A DNA stretch of 64,000 nucleotides from Rhodobacteraceae bacterium HLUCCO18 (GTDB lineage Bacteria > Pseudomonadota > Alphaproteobacteria > Rhodobacterales > Rhodobacteraceae), in assembly GCA_001314805.1 (NCBI GenBank), contig LJSY01000017.1, forward strand, positions 1 to 64,000, written 5' to 3'. The translations under genes and the position numbers were made by a program. Of the stretch, positions 25,720-34,617 are shown piece by piece (position 1 is the stretch's first letter; every line of letters begins with the position of its first letter). The notes beneath the pieces were generated by a model, which saw only the letters and a program-made list of their open reading frames with translations, did not search any database and was not told where the DNA came from.

Positions 25720-26265
25720 CTAGCCGCCGACCAGAATCGCCTCGATCACCGCGATCGCCTCGGGGCTGTCCCAATGCGCGTCGCCGCGAAGGCGCGCGAT
25801 CTCCTCGCCTTCGGGGTTCAGGATAACGGTGATCGGCAGGCCGAACACGCCCATCTCGCGGGCGATCTGCTGGTTGATGTCGCGATGCTGCTGCAGGTCC
25901 GTGACGCCGGTTTCCTCGAAGAACCGCCGGATGGCCTGCGGCTGGTTGAACCCGGTGGCCAGCGTCACCACGGCGAAATCCTCGCCGCCAAGCTGGTCAT
26001 GGAGGTTCTGAAGCGACGGCATTTCCTCGCGGCAGGGCGCGCACCACGTCGCCCAGAAATTCAGGACGATGTGGCGCCCCTCGTAGTCCGCCAGGGACCC
26101 CTCGGTGCCATCGACCCGCAGGAACGGCAGGTCCGAGGCGGGTTGCGGGGCGTCATGCAGCACAAGCCCCCGCATCTCGCCGGTCAGAAGCCCGGACACG
26201 TCCTGCGCGTTTGCACCGACGCAAAGCGCGAGGTAGAGGACGGACGCCAGAAACATGCGGAACAT
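25720..26265 (-). CDS. tlpA: TlpA-family thiol-disulfide oxidoreductase
   Basis: A 181-residue exported thioredoxin-fold protein with a signal peptide (1-20, LASVLYLALCVGANA-QD) and the redox motif WCAPC (Cys75, Cys78). FWATWCAPCREEMPSLQNL and a cis-Pro region GLPITVILNPEGEEIAR are typical. TlpA-type proteins reduce periplasmic cysteines, for example in cytochrome maturation. The ATG at 26265 is used because it gives a signal peptide; longer upstream frames run into argH antisense. Divergent from argH, 28 bp apart, as in many relatives. Confidence 0.92.
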   Translation of the reverse strand: MFRMFLASVLYLALCVGANAQDVSGLLTGEMRGLVLHDAPQPASDLPFLRVDGTEGSLADYEGRHIVLNFWATWCAPCREEMPSLQNLHDQLGGEDFAVVTLATGFNQPQAIRRFFEETGVTDLQQHRDINQQIAREMGVFGLPITVILNPEGEEIARLRGDAHWDSPEAIAVIEAILVGG

Positions 26266-26293
26266 CTGAATTCCCTCCGAAAGGCGAGACGAC

Positions 26294-27685
26294 ATGACCA
26301 AGACGGGCTCCAACACGATGTGGGGCGGGCGCTTTGCCGCCGGGCCGGACGCGATCATGGAGGCGATCAACGCCTCGATCGGGTTCGACAAGCGACTGGC
26401 GCGCCAGGACATCGAAGGCTCCCGTGCCCATGCCGCCATGCTGGCGGCCACGGGCATCCTGAGGGATAGCGATGCCGAGGCCATCCGGGAAGGCCTTCTC
26501 ACGGTCTTGTCAGAGATCGAGGGCGGCAGTTTCGCGTTTTCCACCGCGCTGGAGGACATCCACATGAACGTGGAGGCGCGCCTGAAGGAGATCGTGGGCG
26601 AACCCGCCGGACGCCTTCACACCGCGCGGAGCCGAAACGACCAGGTCGCGACCGATTTCCGGCTCTGGGTGCGCGAGCAGACCGACGCGGCGATCGCGGG
26701 GCTCGAGTCTCTGCAGCGCGCGCTTCTGGCGCAGGCGAACGCAGGCGCGGACTGGATCATGCCGGGCTTCACCCATCTGCAGACGGCTCAGCCCGTGACA
26801 TGGGGCCACCACATGATGGCCTATGTGGAGATGTTCGGCCGCGATGCCTCCCGCTTTCGCGACGCACGGGCGCGGATGAACGAATGCCCGCTCGGGGCGG
26901 CGGCGCTGGCGGGCACGTCCTTTCCCATCGACCGGGAGATGACGGCGCAGGCGCTGGGCTTCGACAGGCCCTGTGCCAATTCGCTCGATGCCGTGTCCGA
27001 CCGCGATTTCGCGCTGGAGTTCCTGTCGGCGGCCACCATCACCGCCATGCATCTCAGCCGTCTGGCCGAGGAGCTGGTGATCTGGACCTCGGCGCAGTTC
27101 CGTTTCGTGACGCTGTCCGACCGGTTCTCGACCGGCTCCTCGATCATGCCGCAGAAGAAGAACCCCGATGCAGCCGAGCTGATCCGCGCCAAGATCGGGC
27201 GCATCCTCGGGGCGAACGTGGCGCTTCTGACCGTGATGAAGGGGCTGCCCTTGGCCTATTCCAAGGACATGCAGGAGGACAAGGAACAGGTCTTCGACGC
27301 CGCCGACAGCCTGATGCTGGCGCTGGCCGCCATGGACGGTATGGTCCGCGACATGGAGGCCAACGTGCCCGTGCTGGAGGCGGCGGCGGCCTCGGGCTTC
27401 TCCACCGCGACCGATCTTGCCGACTGGCTGGTGCGCGAACTGGACATGCCGTTTCGCGACGCGCATCATGTGACAGGCACGCTGGTGGCCATGGCCGAGG
27501 CGCGGGGCTGCGATCTGCCGGACCTCACGCTCGAGGACATGACCGGGGTGGAGCCGCGCATCACCGGGGCCGTCTACGACGTGCTGGGTGTGCACAACTC
27601 GGTGGCCTCGCGCATGTCCTATGGCGGCACCGCCCCCGATCAGGTGCGCGCGCAGGTGGCAAGATGGGAGGAGCGTCTGGGATGA
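26294..27685 (+). CDS. argH: Argininosuccinate lyase
   Basis: A 463-residue member of the fumarase/aspartase superfamily that splits argininosuccinate into arginine and fumarate. Signature [15 protein letters not shown] lies near 281-295 and holds the catalytic serine; [16 protein letters not shown] and [17 protein letters not shown] are also present. N terminus [13 protein letters not shown] is standard, starting at ATG 26294. It overlaps the following lipoprotein ORF by 4 bp (ATGA), a conserved pairing. Confidence 0.97.
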   Translation: MTKTGSNTMWGGRFAAGPDAIMEAINASIGFDKRLARQDIEGSRAHAAMLAATGILRDSDAEAIREGLLTVLSEIEGGSFAFSTALEDIHMNVEARLKEIVGEPAGRLHTARSRNDQVATDFRLWVREQTDAAIAGLESLQRALLAQANAGADWIMPGFTHLQTAQPVTWGHHMMAYVEMFGRDASRFRDARARMNECPLGAAALAGTSFPIDREMTAQALGFDRPCANSLDAVSDRDFALEFLSAATITAMHLSRLAEELVIWTSAQFRFVTLSDRFSTGSSIMPQKKNPDAAELIRAKIGRILGANVALLTVMKGLPLAYSKDMQEDKEQVFDAADSLMLALAAMDGMVRDMEANVPVLEAAAASGFSTATDLADWLVRELDMPFRDAHHVTGTLVAMAEARGCDLPDLTLEDMTGVEPRITGAVYDVLGVHNSVASRMSYGGTAPDQVRAQVARWEERLG

Positions 27686-27840
27686 CCCACAAAGGATACC
27701 GTTCGCCGCTCGGGCGCGTCGCGCCGGCGCTTGCCCTTCTGGCCCTGTTGGCGGCCTGCGGTGTGGATGGTGAGCCCGAGCAACCCACGCGCGCCACGTT
27801 CGCGCCGACCGATCTGCCGGCAGCCGAAACACATCGCTGA
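27682..27840 (+). CDS. Small lipoprotein (LptM-like)
   Basis: A 52-residue peptide with a basic start, a hydrophobic stretch ([13 protein letters not shown]) and a lipobox LAAC with Cys26 as the predicted lipidated residue, followed by a short polar tail. Small lipoproteins of this kind after argH are recurrent in alphaproteobacteria; the LptM/YifL label is by size and layout only. The ATG overlaps the argH stop. In relatives lysA usually follows; here greA does. Confidence 0.8.
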   Translation: MTHKGYRSPLGRVAPALALLALLAACGVDGEPEQPTRATFAPTDLPAAETHR

Positions 27841-27968
27841 ACCAGAGCGTTATGTCGATTTGTGTCCGGGGCGCGATACCCGGTTGAACCCGCCGTGCTT
27901 CGTGCTTACCGTTTGCCGCTCATGGTCGCGGGGTGCGCGGCCGGTTCGGGTTTCTGCGGCAGGCTGAC

Positions 27969-28436
27969 ATGGAAAAGATTCCGATGACCCCCTCGGGGCT
28001 CAAGGCCCTGAATGACGAGTTGAAGCAGCTCAAGTCCGTCGAGCGGCCGGCGATCATCCGCGCCATCTCGGAGGCGCGCGAGCATGGCGATCTGTCGGAA
28101 AACGCCGAGTATCATTCCGCCAAGGAAAAGCAGTCCTTCATCGAGGGCCGCATCAAGGAACTGGAGGGCATGATCTCGCGGGCGCAGGTCATCGACCCCA
28201 GGACCCTGTCCGGACCCATCAAGTTCGGCGCGACGGTCGTGCTGGTCGATGAGGACGACGCCGAGAAGACCTTCATGATCGTCGGAGAGGCAGAGGCCGA
28301 TATCGAGAAGGGCCTTCTGAACATCAAGTCGCCGCTGGCGCGCGCCTTGATCGGCAAGGAGGAGGGCGATAGCGTCGAGGTGCGCACGCCCGGTGGCAGC
28401 AAGGACTACGAGATCCTGAGTATCAGGTACGAATGA
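27969..28436 (+). CDS. greA: Transcription elongation factor GreA
   Basis: A 155-residue protein of normal length. GreA inserts its N-terminal coiled coil into the RNA polymerase secondary channel and stimulates cleavage of backtracked RNA. The acidic tip loop [20 protein letters not shown] is the family hallmark (the Asp-Leu-Ser-Glu tip), followed by the FKBP-like C-terminal domain with [18 protein letters not shown]. Starts at ATG 27969 ([14 protein letters not shown]). Confidence 0.97.
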   Translation: MEKIPMTPSGLKALNDELKQLKSVERPAIIRAISEAREHGDLSENAEYHSAKEKQSFIEGRIKELEGMISRAQVIDPRTLSGPIKFGATVVLVDEDDAEKTFMIVGEAEADIEKGLLNIKSPLARALIGKEEGDSVEVRTPGGSKDYEILSIRYE

Positions 28437-28493
28437 TCCCGTCCGCTCCGTTTCGGCGCGCCCGCATGTTCCGACGGAAGGTCCTGTCGCCCG

Positions 28494-29522
28494 ATGCCCG
28501 ACGACCGTAAGCCCTCACCGCTCGAGCTCGGCCTCTATGCGCGTGCCGAGGCGGAACCCCGCATCACGCTGATCGAGATCGTCGCAGGTGCGCTCACGCT
28601 TGTCTGGCTGCTGGCTGTGCTGTTCTTCGGTGTTGGCGGGGCCGAGGATGGCGGATCGGGCGGCGCGGGCGGCCTCGCGCGCTCCGTCCTTGCCGTTCTG
28701 GCGGTGCTTCTGCCCGTCGCGCTGATCTGGGTGGCGGCGGTGGCGGCGCGCACGGCGCGGAGCCTGCGCCAGGAGGCCAGCCGCCTGCAGGCCTCCATCG
28801 ACGCCATGCGCATCGCCTATGTGGAGCAGCAGCAGAACGCCGCGCTCAACATCAAGCCCGAGCTTCTGCGCCGCTTCGAGGAATTGCTTGCGGCGCAGGG
28901 CGTGGCCGAGGCCGGGCGGCCCGCCACCTTCACGTCCCTGCGCGCGCTGGCGCCGCCGGAAACGCGTGCCGCCATGGTGGAGGCGGCCGACGCGACCGAC
29001 GCGGACGTGCCCCAGCCTTCGCTCGCCTTCGCCCAGCCCGACCCGCGCGAGCCGATCTCGGTCGCCGAATTCATCAAGGCGCTGAACTTTCCCGAGAACG
29101 AGCACGACAAGGAGGGGTTCCGGACCCTGCGCCGTGCGCTGGAGGATCCGGGCACGGAGCGCCTGATCCGCGCCAGCCAGGACGTGCTGACCCTGATGAG
29201 CCAGGACGGCATCTACATGGACGACCTGCGGCCCGACCGCTCGCGCCCCGAGATATGGCGGCGTTTCGCGCAGGGCGAACGCGGGCGGACTGTCGCGGGG
29301 CTGGGCGGCGTCAATGACCGGTCTTCCCTCGTGCTTGCGGCCGGGCGGATGAAGAAGGACCCGATCTTTCGCGACGCGGCGCACCATTTCCTGCGCCATT
29401 TCGACCGGACCTTCATGGAATTCGAGCGCCACGCCTCGGACGAGGATATCGCGCGGCTTGCCGAAACGCGCACCGCGCGGGCCTTCATGCTGCTGGGGCG
29501 GGTGACGGGGACGTTCGACTAG
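28494..29522 (+). CDS. Conserved hypothetical membrane protein
   Basis: A 342-residue protein I do not recognise by function. It has two membrane segments (about 23-45 and 62-84) split by a Gly-rich loop, a helical region 85-140 with SLRQEASRLQASIDAMR likely a coiled coil, and a soluble C-terminal domain of about 180 residues containing ISVAEFIKALNFPENEHDKEGF and FRDAAHHFLRHFDRTFMEF. Proteins of this design occur in Rhodobacterales. It is 57 bp after greA and convergent with the TRIC gene, 7 bp apart. Confidence 0.7.
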   Translation: MPDDRKPSPLELGLYARAEAEPRITLIEIVAGALTLVWLLAVLFFGVGGAEDGGSGGAGGLARSVLAVLAVLLPVALIWVAAVAARTARSLRQEASRLQASIDAMRIAYVEQQQNAALNIKPELLRRFEELLAAQGVAEAGRPATFTSLRALAPPETRAAMVEAADATDADVPQPSLAFAQPDPREPISVAEFIKALNFPENEHDKEGFRTLRRALEDPGTERLIRASQDVLTLMSQDGIYMDDLRPDRSRPEIWRRFAQGERGRTVAGLGGVNDRSSLVLAAGRMKKDPIFRDAAHHFLRHFDRTFMEFERHASDEDIARLAETRTARAFMLLGRVTGTFD

Positions 29523-29529
29523 GACGCGT

Positions 29530-30153
29530 CTAGCTGCGGGGCGGGCGCGGCCTGTAGACCGGCAGGCGCCAGCCGAAGGCAAGCGACCCCGCCCGGAGCG
29601 CGAAGGCCGTGAGCACGCAGGCCACCACCGGTGCCGCGGCGTGGGCCGAGATCAGCGGCGCCAGAAGGGCGGCGCCTGCGCCCGCCAGCGCGGCGGTGGC
29701 GTAAAGCTCCCCCTGTTTCAGGACCAGCGGCACCTCGTTGGCGACCACGTCGCGCATGAGCCCTCCGAAGGTGCCCGTCGCCACCCCCATCACGAGAACG
29801 ATGGGCCACGACGCCCCCATTTCGGTCGCGGCCGCCACGCCTGCCGCTGCCGCGACGGGCAGGGCCAGCGCATCGAGCCAGATCAGCACCCTCAACCGGC
29901 TTTCCAGCAGATGCGCGCCGAAAAAGACGATCAGCGCGACGCCGCAGGCCAGCGCGATGGGCATCGGGTCGGCGATCCAGAACACGGGATGGCGGTCGAG
30001 CATCAGGTCGCGCAGCGTCCCGCCCCCTACCGCCGTCAGGCAGGCGAGGAAGAAGAAGCCCACGATATCGAGCTGCGCCCGGCTTGCGGCAAGCGCGCCC
30101 GTGGCCGCGAAGATCATCGCCGCGGCGTAGTCGAGCGCGACCAGCGTCGTCAT
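29530..30153 (-). CDS. TRIC/YicG (UPF0126) family membrane channel
   Basis: A 207-residue polytopic membrane protein with about seven segments and an internal repeat: [17 protein letters not shown] in the first half and [19 protein letters not shown] in the second. This pair is the hallmark of UPF0126, bacterial relatives of trimeric intracellular cation (TRIC) channels that conduct K+ in vitro. Starts at ATG 30153, overlapping the rnhA stop by 4 bp, so translation is coupled. Confidence 0.9.
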   Translation of the reverse strand: MTTLVALDYAAAMIFAATGALAASRAQLDIVGFFFLACLTAVGGGTLRDLMLDRHPVFWIADPMPIALACGVALIVFFGAHLLESRLRVLIWLDALALPVAAAAGVAAATEMGASWPIVLVMGVATGTFGGLMRDVVANEVPLVLKQGELYATAALAGAGAALLAPLISAHAAAPVVACVLTAFALRAGSLAFGWRLPVYRPRPPRS

Positions 30154-30599
30154 CTGAACGGCTTCATCCCGGCCCGCGCCAGTTCATCGGCACGTTCGTT
30201 TTCCGGGTGGCCCGCATGGCCCTTGACCCATTCCCATGTCACGTCATGGCGCTCGGCGGCCTCGTCGAGGCGGCGCCAGAGGTCTTCGTTCTTGACCGGT
30301 TTCTTCGTCGAGGTCTTCCAGCCATTGCGCTTCCAGCCGTGGATCCAGCCGGTCACGCCATTCTTCACATAGGCGCTGTCGGTGACCAAGGTGATGCGCG
30401 AGGGACGGTCCAGCGCCTCCAGCGCCGCGATGGCGGCCAGAAGCTCCATCCGGTTGTTGGTGGTATTGGCCTCGCCGCCCTTCAGTTCGCGTTCCTTGAG
30501 CACGGTGTCGCCGCGCTTCGCCTGCAAAAGCGCGCCCCAGCCGCCGGGTCCGGGGTTCCCGGAACAGGCCCCGTCGGTATAGGCGAAAAGCTCAGGCAT
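30150..30599 (-). CDS. rnhA: Ribonuclease HI
   Basis: A 149-residue enzyme that cuts RNA in RNA-DNA hybrids. The DEDD metal ligands are visible: Asp9 ([16 protein letters not shown]), Glu52 ([10 protein letters not shown]), Asp74 (VTDSAYV) and Asp138 (ENERADELA), plus the catalytic His128 in [11 protein letters not shown]. The basic handle region [16 protein letters not shown] is also present. Its start overlaps the upstream methyltransferase stop by 8 bp. Part of a tight minus-strand group running from 31643 to 29530. Confidence 0.97.
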   Translation of the reverse strand: MPELFAYTDGACSGNPGPGGWGALLQAKRGDTVLKERELKGGEANTTNNRMELLAAIAALEALDRPSRITLVTDSAYVKNGVTGWIHGWKRNGWKTSTKKPVKNEDLWRRLDEAAERHDVTWEWVKGHAGHPENERADELARAGMKPFR

Positions 30600-31188
30600 C
30601 GCGGCGGCTCGTCATCAGGATGAAGGGATCGACGGTGCCGGCCAGCCCCTTGCCCGCGCCCTCGGTTGCGTCGGTGGGCGTCATTCCGGCTTCGGTCAGC
30701 AGGGCTTGGAGCTCCGCCCGGGTGACGTAGCTGTAGAACCGGCCCAGCGCATCGCGCCCCTCGCCCTCCCCCAGCTTGAGCCCGAGGAAAAGCCAGCCGC
30801 CGGGGACAAGCGCCTTCGCCATTGCCGCGATATGCACGGGATGCTCGGCCTTGGGCGTGTGCAGCAGGCTGAAGCTGCACCAGATGGCGTCGAAGGCCTC
30901 CGTTTCGGTCAGGCTGACGAAGGTCCGCAGATGCGCGTCGAGGCCCTTGGCGCGCGCCATCTCGACGAAATCGGGGCTCGCGTCCCAAGCGCTCACGGCG
31001 AAGCCCTTCTCCTGCATCGCCCGCGCATGCGTGCCGGGACCGCAGCCGATGTCGAGGATGCGCGCGCCGGGCGCCAGCCGCCCGAGAAAGGCGTCGAGCG
31101 CGGCGGTCTCTCCGTCCGTGGGCGCCATCGCCGCGTAACGACCGGCCTCGGCGGCATAGACTGCGAGGGTTTCGCGGTCGGCGTTCAT
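30592..31188 (-). CDS. SAM-dependent methyltransferase
   Basis: A 198-residue class I methyltransferase with SAM motif [13 protein letters not shown] (44-55), acidic residue after strand 2 ([13 protein letters not shown]) and a post-motif region [22 protein letters not shown] typical of the Methyltransf_25/11 families. The substrate is unknown. The ATG at 31188 ([19 protein letters not shown]) is preferred to a longer upstream reading that overlaps the DUF3429 gene entirely. It overlaps both neighbours by a few bases. Confidence 0.85.
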   Translation of the reverse strand: MNADRETLAVYAAEAGRYAAMAPTDGETAALDAFLGRLAPGARILDIGCGPGTHARAMQEKGFAVSAWDASPDFVEMARAKGLDAHLRTFVSLTETEAFDAIWCSFSLLHTPKAEHPVHIAAMAKALVPGGWLFLGLKLGEGEGRDALGRFYSYVTRAELQALLTEAGMTPTDATEGAGKGLAGTVDPFILMTSRRDA

Positions 31189-31643
31189 CCCTCCGCGCCC
31201 AGTCCAACGATCAGGCAGGCCGCGACCACGGTCGTCAGCAGAAGGCGCAGGCGCATCCACCAGTCGGGCGCGAGACCCGCCCGCGCCGCCGTCCAGTCGA
31301 TCGGCAGCAGCGCCACGAACCCCACAAGCAGCGCCATGAGCGCCGGTCCCGTCGCCCCGGTGGCTGCGAAGAAGGCCCAGATCGGCGGCAGCACCGAGAG
31401 CGCGTAGAAGTATCCCGCGACCAGTCCGGTCGCCCGCGTCGCGAAGCCCCAGATGACGCCCGCCATGAAGGACAGGATGACGAGGCCGTAGATCTGCATG
31501 ACCGCCGCGCCTTGGAACCGCCCTGGCAGGAAGCCCGAAGCCCAGTCCGTCAGGCCCGGCGCGAGTATGCCCGCGGCCCCCCACAGGAACGGGAGCAGGC
31601 CTGCAAGACCAAGCGCGAGGGCGGAGGCGGGGATGCGCGACAT
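31185..31643 (-). CDS. DUF3429 membrane protein
   Basis: A 152-residue inner-membrane protein with five likely segments. LGLAGLLPFLWGA at the start, MQIYGLVILSFMAGVIWGFA in the middle and the conserved LPIDWTAA(R) before WWMRLRLLLT identify DUF3429, of unknown function. Starts at ATG 31643, ends 4 bp inside the methyltransferase gene; first gene of the minus-strand group ending with TRIC. Confidence 0.85.
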   Translation of the reverse strand: MSRIPASALALGLAGLLPFLWGAAGILAPGLTDWASGFLPGRFQGAAVMQIYGLVILSFMAGVIWGFATRATGLVAGYFYALSVLPPIWAFFAATGATGPALMALLVGFVALLPIDWTAARAGLAPDWWMRLRLLLTTVVAACLIVGLGAEG

Positions 31644-31742
31644 GCGCCCTATCTGCCCCGGTCGCGGCGGGGCGGCAAGGGTCCGTGCGGCGTTATCCGG
31701 CCGGAAGGTCGGGTTCGGGACACGGGCAGGCGCGGCGCGCCG

Positions 31743-32696
31743 TCACTCCGCCGGCACGCGCAGGACGCGGGGCACCTTGAACTCCACGTCTTCCTTGGCG
31801 GTTTCCACCAGCTCGACCGTCACGTCGTAGCGGTCGCGGAAGGCGTCGACGACCTCGTCCACCAGAACCTCGGGCGCGCTGGCGCCTGCGGTGATGCCAA
31901 GGGTCGCGATCCCCTCCAGCGCGCGCCAGTCGATGTCGCTGGCCCGCTGCACCAGTTGCGCATACTGGCACCCGGCGCGCGCGCCGACCTCCACGAGACG
32001 CCTGGAGTTGGAGGAGTTGGGCGCGCCCACCACCAGCATCGCGTCGGCCTTTGGCGCCATCGCCTTGACCGCTTCCTGCCGGTTGGTCGTGGCGTAGCAG
32101 ATGTCTTCCTTGTGCGGCCCGACGATCCCCGGGAACCGCGCCTTAAGGGCGGCAACGATATCGGCCGTGTCGTCGACGCTCAACGTCGTTTGCGTGACGA
32201 AGGCCAGCCGCTCGGGGTCGCGCACCTCGACAGTGGCCACGTCATCGACGGTTTCGACAAGCAGCACCTCGCCCTCGGGCAGCTGGCCCATGGTGCCGAC
32301 GGTCTCGGGATGGCCGGCATGGCCGATCATGATCATCTGCAGCCCGTTCTCGTGATGCCGGGCGGCCTCGATATGGACCTTGGAGACCAGAGGGCAGGTC
32401 GCGTCCACGAACAGCATCTCGCGCCGCGCGGCCTCGGCCGGGACGGCCTTGGGCACGCCATGGGCCGAGAAGATGACGGGGCGATCCGCCGGGCATTCGT
32501 CGAGTTCCTCGACGAAAACCGCGCCCTTGGCCTTGAGATCGTCCACCACGAACTTGTTGTGCACGATCTCATGGCGGACGTAGACGGGCGCGCCCCATTT
32601 CTCCAGCGCCATCTCGACGATCTTGATCGCGCGGTCGACCCCGGCGCAGAAACCGCGCGGCGCGGCGAGATAGACGGTCAGGGGCGGCTTGGTCAT
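31743..32696 (-). CDS. ispH: 4-hydroxy-3-methylbut-2-enyl diphosphate reductase
   Basis: A 317-residue iron-sulfur enzyme, last step of the MEP pathway, giving isopentenyl and dimethylallyl diphosphate. The three cluster cysteines are Cys17 ([12 protein letters not shown]), Cys101 ([11 protein letters not shown]) and Cys200 ([11 protein letters not shown]). The catalytic Glu region [12 protein letters not shown] and [11 protein letters not shown] are intact. The ATG at 32696 gives [17 protein letters not shown]; upstream in-frame codons add a non-conserved leader. The substrate-supplying ispE lies about 13 kb away. Confidence 0.97.
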   Translation of the reverse strand: MTKPPLTVYLAAPRGFCAGVDRAIKIVEMALEKWGAPVYVRHEIVHNKFVVDDLKAKGAVFVEELDECPADRPVIFSAHGVPKAVPAEAARREMLFVDATCPLVSKVHIEAARHHENGLQMIMIGHAGHPETVGTMGQLPEGEVLLVETVDDVATVEVRDPERLAFVTQTTLSVDDTADIVAALKARFPGIVGPHKEDICYATTNRQEAVKAMAPKADAMLVVGAPNSSNSRRLVEVGARAGCQYAQLVQRASDIDWRALEGIATLGITAGASAPEVLVDEVVDAFRDRYDVTVELVETAKEDVEFKVPRVLRVPAE

Positions 32697-32834
32697 CGGA
32701 TCGCTCGAAGTCGAAGTGGCACGGTGGCATTGCAACCAGAGGTAGGGCTTTCCCCGGCACGCGTCCAGAGCGGCGTCCCTGTCCCGGTCGCGTATCCCGT
32801 GTTGCCTTTTCCGCGCCGAGGGACCGACGCGGCT

Positions 32835-33413
32835 TCAGTCCTCGACGGTTTCCTCTTCGTCGCGGACGCGCTCGTAGCGCGGCTCACGAGGGGGGCGACC
32901 GATCACGTCCTTCAGCTCGTCCAGCTCGATGAAATTGTCGGCCTGCCGGCGCAGATCGTCGGCGATCATGGGCGGCTGGGACCGGATCGTGGAGACGACC
33001 GATACCCGCACTCCCTTGCGCTGAAGCGCCTCGACGAGCGGCCGGAAATCGCCGTCGCCGGAGAAAAGGACGATGTGATCCACATGCGCGGCGGTTTCCA
33101 TGGCATCGACCGTCAGTTCGATATCCATGTTGCCTTTCACCTTGCGGCGGCCGCTGGCGTCGGTGAATTCCTTCGCCGGCTTGGTCACCATGGTGAAGCC
33201 GTTGTAATGAAGCCAGTCGACCAGTGGGCGGATCGGAGAATAATCGTCATTCTCCAGAAGCGCCGTGTAATAGAAGGCGCGCAAAAGCTTGCCGCGTTGC
33301 ATGAATTCCTGGCGCAACAGCTTGTAATCTATGTCGAAAGACAGCGCCTTTGCGGCTGCGTAAAGATTCGAGCCGTCAATGAACAGCGCCAGCCGTTCGT
33401 CCCGGTAGAACAT
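32835..33413 (-). CDS. NYN-domain (LabA/DUF88-like) putative RNase
   Basis: A 192-residue protein with a PIN-like NYN domain (about 6-165). The acidic metal site is visible: Asp13 in LALFIDGSNLYAAA, the Asp in VKGNMDIELTVDAM, and Asp residues in VLFSGDGDFRPLVEAL. These are the features of the DUF88/LabA family of presumed ribonucleases. The acidic tail EPRYERVRDEEETVED is likely disordered. The ATG at 33413 gives MFYRDERLALFIDGSN. It diverges from folK over 97 bp, as in many alphaproteobacteria. Confidence 0.9.
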   Translation of the reverse strand: MFYRDERLALFIDGSNLYAAAKALSFDIDYKLLRQEFMQRGKLLRAFYYTALLENDDYSPIRPLVDWLHYNGFTMVTKPAKEFTDASGRRKVKGNMDIELTVDAMETAAHVDHIVLFSGDGDFRPLVEALQRKGVRVSVVSTIRSQPPMIADDLRRQADNFIELDELKDVIGRPPREPRYERVRDEEETVED

Positions 33414-33510
33414 TGTAAATTCCCATGTCCAATGTGGCGAAGCCGGCGAAATCCTCCTAGGGAGTGAGCCCAGGCAGCCGAAGACGCGATGCGCGAAAAA
33501 ATAAAGGATT

Positions 33511-34137
33511 GTGACAGAGGTGCAAGTAAACAAATGCGGGCCGGGTGAGAAACAGGCGCTTGTCGCCCTCGGGGCGAACCTGCCGATCGGGCGCGCGACC
33601 CCACAAGAGAACGTCACGGCCGCCATGGACATGCTGGAAAAGCGCTGTGGCACGAGCCTTCGCCGGAGCCGTCTGTGGCGCACACCGGCTTATCCCGAAG
33701 GCGCGGGTCCGCCCTTCGTGAACGCAGCCCTGTCGCTCGACTGGCAGGGCACGGCAAGGGAACTGCTGGCCCTGCTGCACGGCGTGGAGGAAGCCTTCGG
33801 ACGGCAACGCACCAGCCGCTGGGAGGCCCGCAGGATGGACCTCGACCTGATCGGCCTCGGTGATCTCGTTCTGCCGGATCCAGACGGGTTCCGGACGTGG
33901 CACGATCTCCCCCCCGAAGAGGCGGCGACGCGCATGCCGGACGAGCTGATCCTGCCGCACCCGCGCATGCACGAGCGGGTCTTCGTTCTTGCGCCGCTCT
34001 GCGAGGTCGCGCCCGACTGGCGCCATCCGGTGCTGGGCCGGACCGTGCGCGAGATGCTCGACGCGCTCCCTGCCTCCGACCATGCGGGGGTCGCGCCTTT
34101 GGGGCCGCGGGGCGAAGGGATGGACGCGACCCCCTGA
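33511..34137 (+). CDS. folK: 2-amino-4-hydroxy-6-hydroxymethyldihydropteridine pyrophosphokinase
   Basis: A 208-residue folate-pathway kinase that pyrophosphorylates the pterin alcohol. ALVALGANLP (16-25), RTPAYPEGAGPPFVNAAL, the Mg-binding ARRMDLDLIGLGD (Asp110 and Asp112) and LPHPRMHERVFVLAPLCE are all diagnostic. Start is GTG at 33511; another GTG at 33520 is possible. The C-terminal 30 residues are longer than in E. coli FolK. Followed after 84 bp by rpoZ. Confidence 0.95.
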   Translation: MTEVQVNKCGPGEKQALVALGANLPIGRATPQENVTAAMDMLEKRCGTSLRRSRLWRTPAYPEGAGPPFVNAALSLDWQGTARELLALLHGVEEAFGRQRTSRWEARRMDLDLIGLGDLVLPDPDGFRTWHDLPPEEAATRMPDELILPHPRMHERVFVLAPLCEVAPDWRHPVLGRTVREMLDALPASDHAGVAPLGPRGEGMDATP

Positions 34138-34151
34138 TCGGCAGAATCGCC

Positions 34152-34179
34152 TTGTGTTTTCGCCTCGGCGCCCTTAGAT
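34152..34179 (+). promoter_or_regulatory. Candidate sigma-70 promoter for rpoZ-rsh
   Basis: TTGTGT (34152-34157) and TTAGAT (34174-34179) with a 16-bp spacer, 42 bp before the rpoZ ATG. Good position and 4 of 6 matches in each box; inference from sequence only. Confidence 0.4.
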
Positions 34180-34221
34180 CAGGCGCTTCTGACGAATTTG
34201 CATCCGATCCGGAGGATCAAC

Positions 34222-34575
34222 ATGGCACGCGTGACCGTCGAAGATTGCGTCGACAAGGTTCCGAACCGTTTTGAACTTGTCATGCTGGCAGGGCATCGCG
34301 CCCGCGAGATCGCCAAGGGTTCGCCCCTGACGATCGACCGCGACAACGACAAGAACCCGGTGGTGGCACTCCGCGAGATCGCGGAAGAGACCCAGAGCGC
34401 CGCGGACCTGCGCGAGCGTCTGATCGAAAGCCACCAGACCCAGATCGAGGTCGATGAGCCCGAAGAGGACGCGATGGCGCTTCTGCAGGGTGTCGAGCGC
34501 GACCGCCCTGTCGAGGACGACATGAGCGATGAGCAACTCCTGCGCGCCATGATGGAAGCGCAGATGCAGAAGTGA
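34222..34575 (+). CDS. rpoZ: RNA polymerase omega subunit
   Basis: A 117-residue protein that latches the beta' subunit during RNA polymerase assembly. [30 protein letters not shown] is the conserved omega N terminus (quoted here in two parts of the same segment), with [16 protein letters not shown] following; the C-terminal acidic extension is typical of alphaproteobacteria. Strong Shine-Dalgarno GGAGGATC before ATG 34222. Immediately upstream of rsh, an order also seen in E. coli (rpoZ-spoT). Confidence 0.97.
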   Translation: MARVTVEDCVDKVPNRFELVMLAGHRAREIAKGSPLTIDRDNDKNPVVALREIAEETQSAADLRERLIESHQTQIEVDEPEEDAMALLQGVERDRPVEDDMSDEQLLRAMMEAQMQK

Positions 34576-34596
34576 CCGGCCGGTCGGTGCGGCCGG
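34576..34596 (+). other. Hairpin in the rpoZ-rsh gap
   Basis: CCGGCCG (34576-34582) pairs with CGGCCGG (34590-34596) around a 7-base loop, immediately after the rpoZ stop. No T-run follows, so read-through into rsh is expected; it could be an mRNA-stability or pausing element. Low confidence. Confidence 0.3.
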
Positions 34597-34617
34597 CCGC
34601 GAGGTGACGGCCAAACG

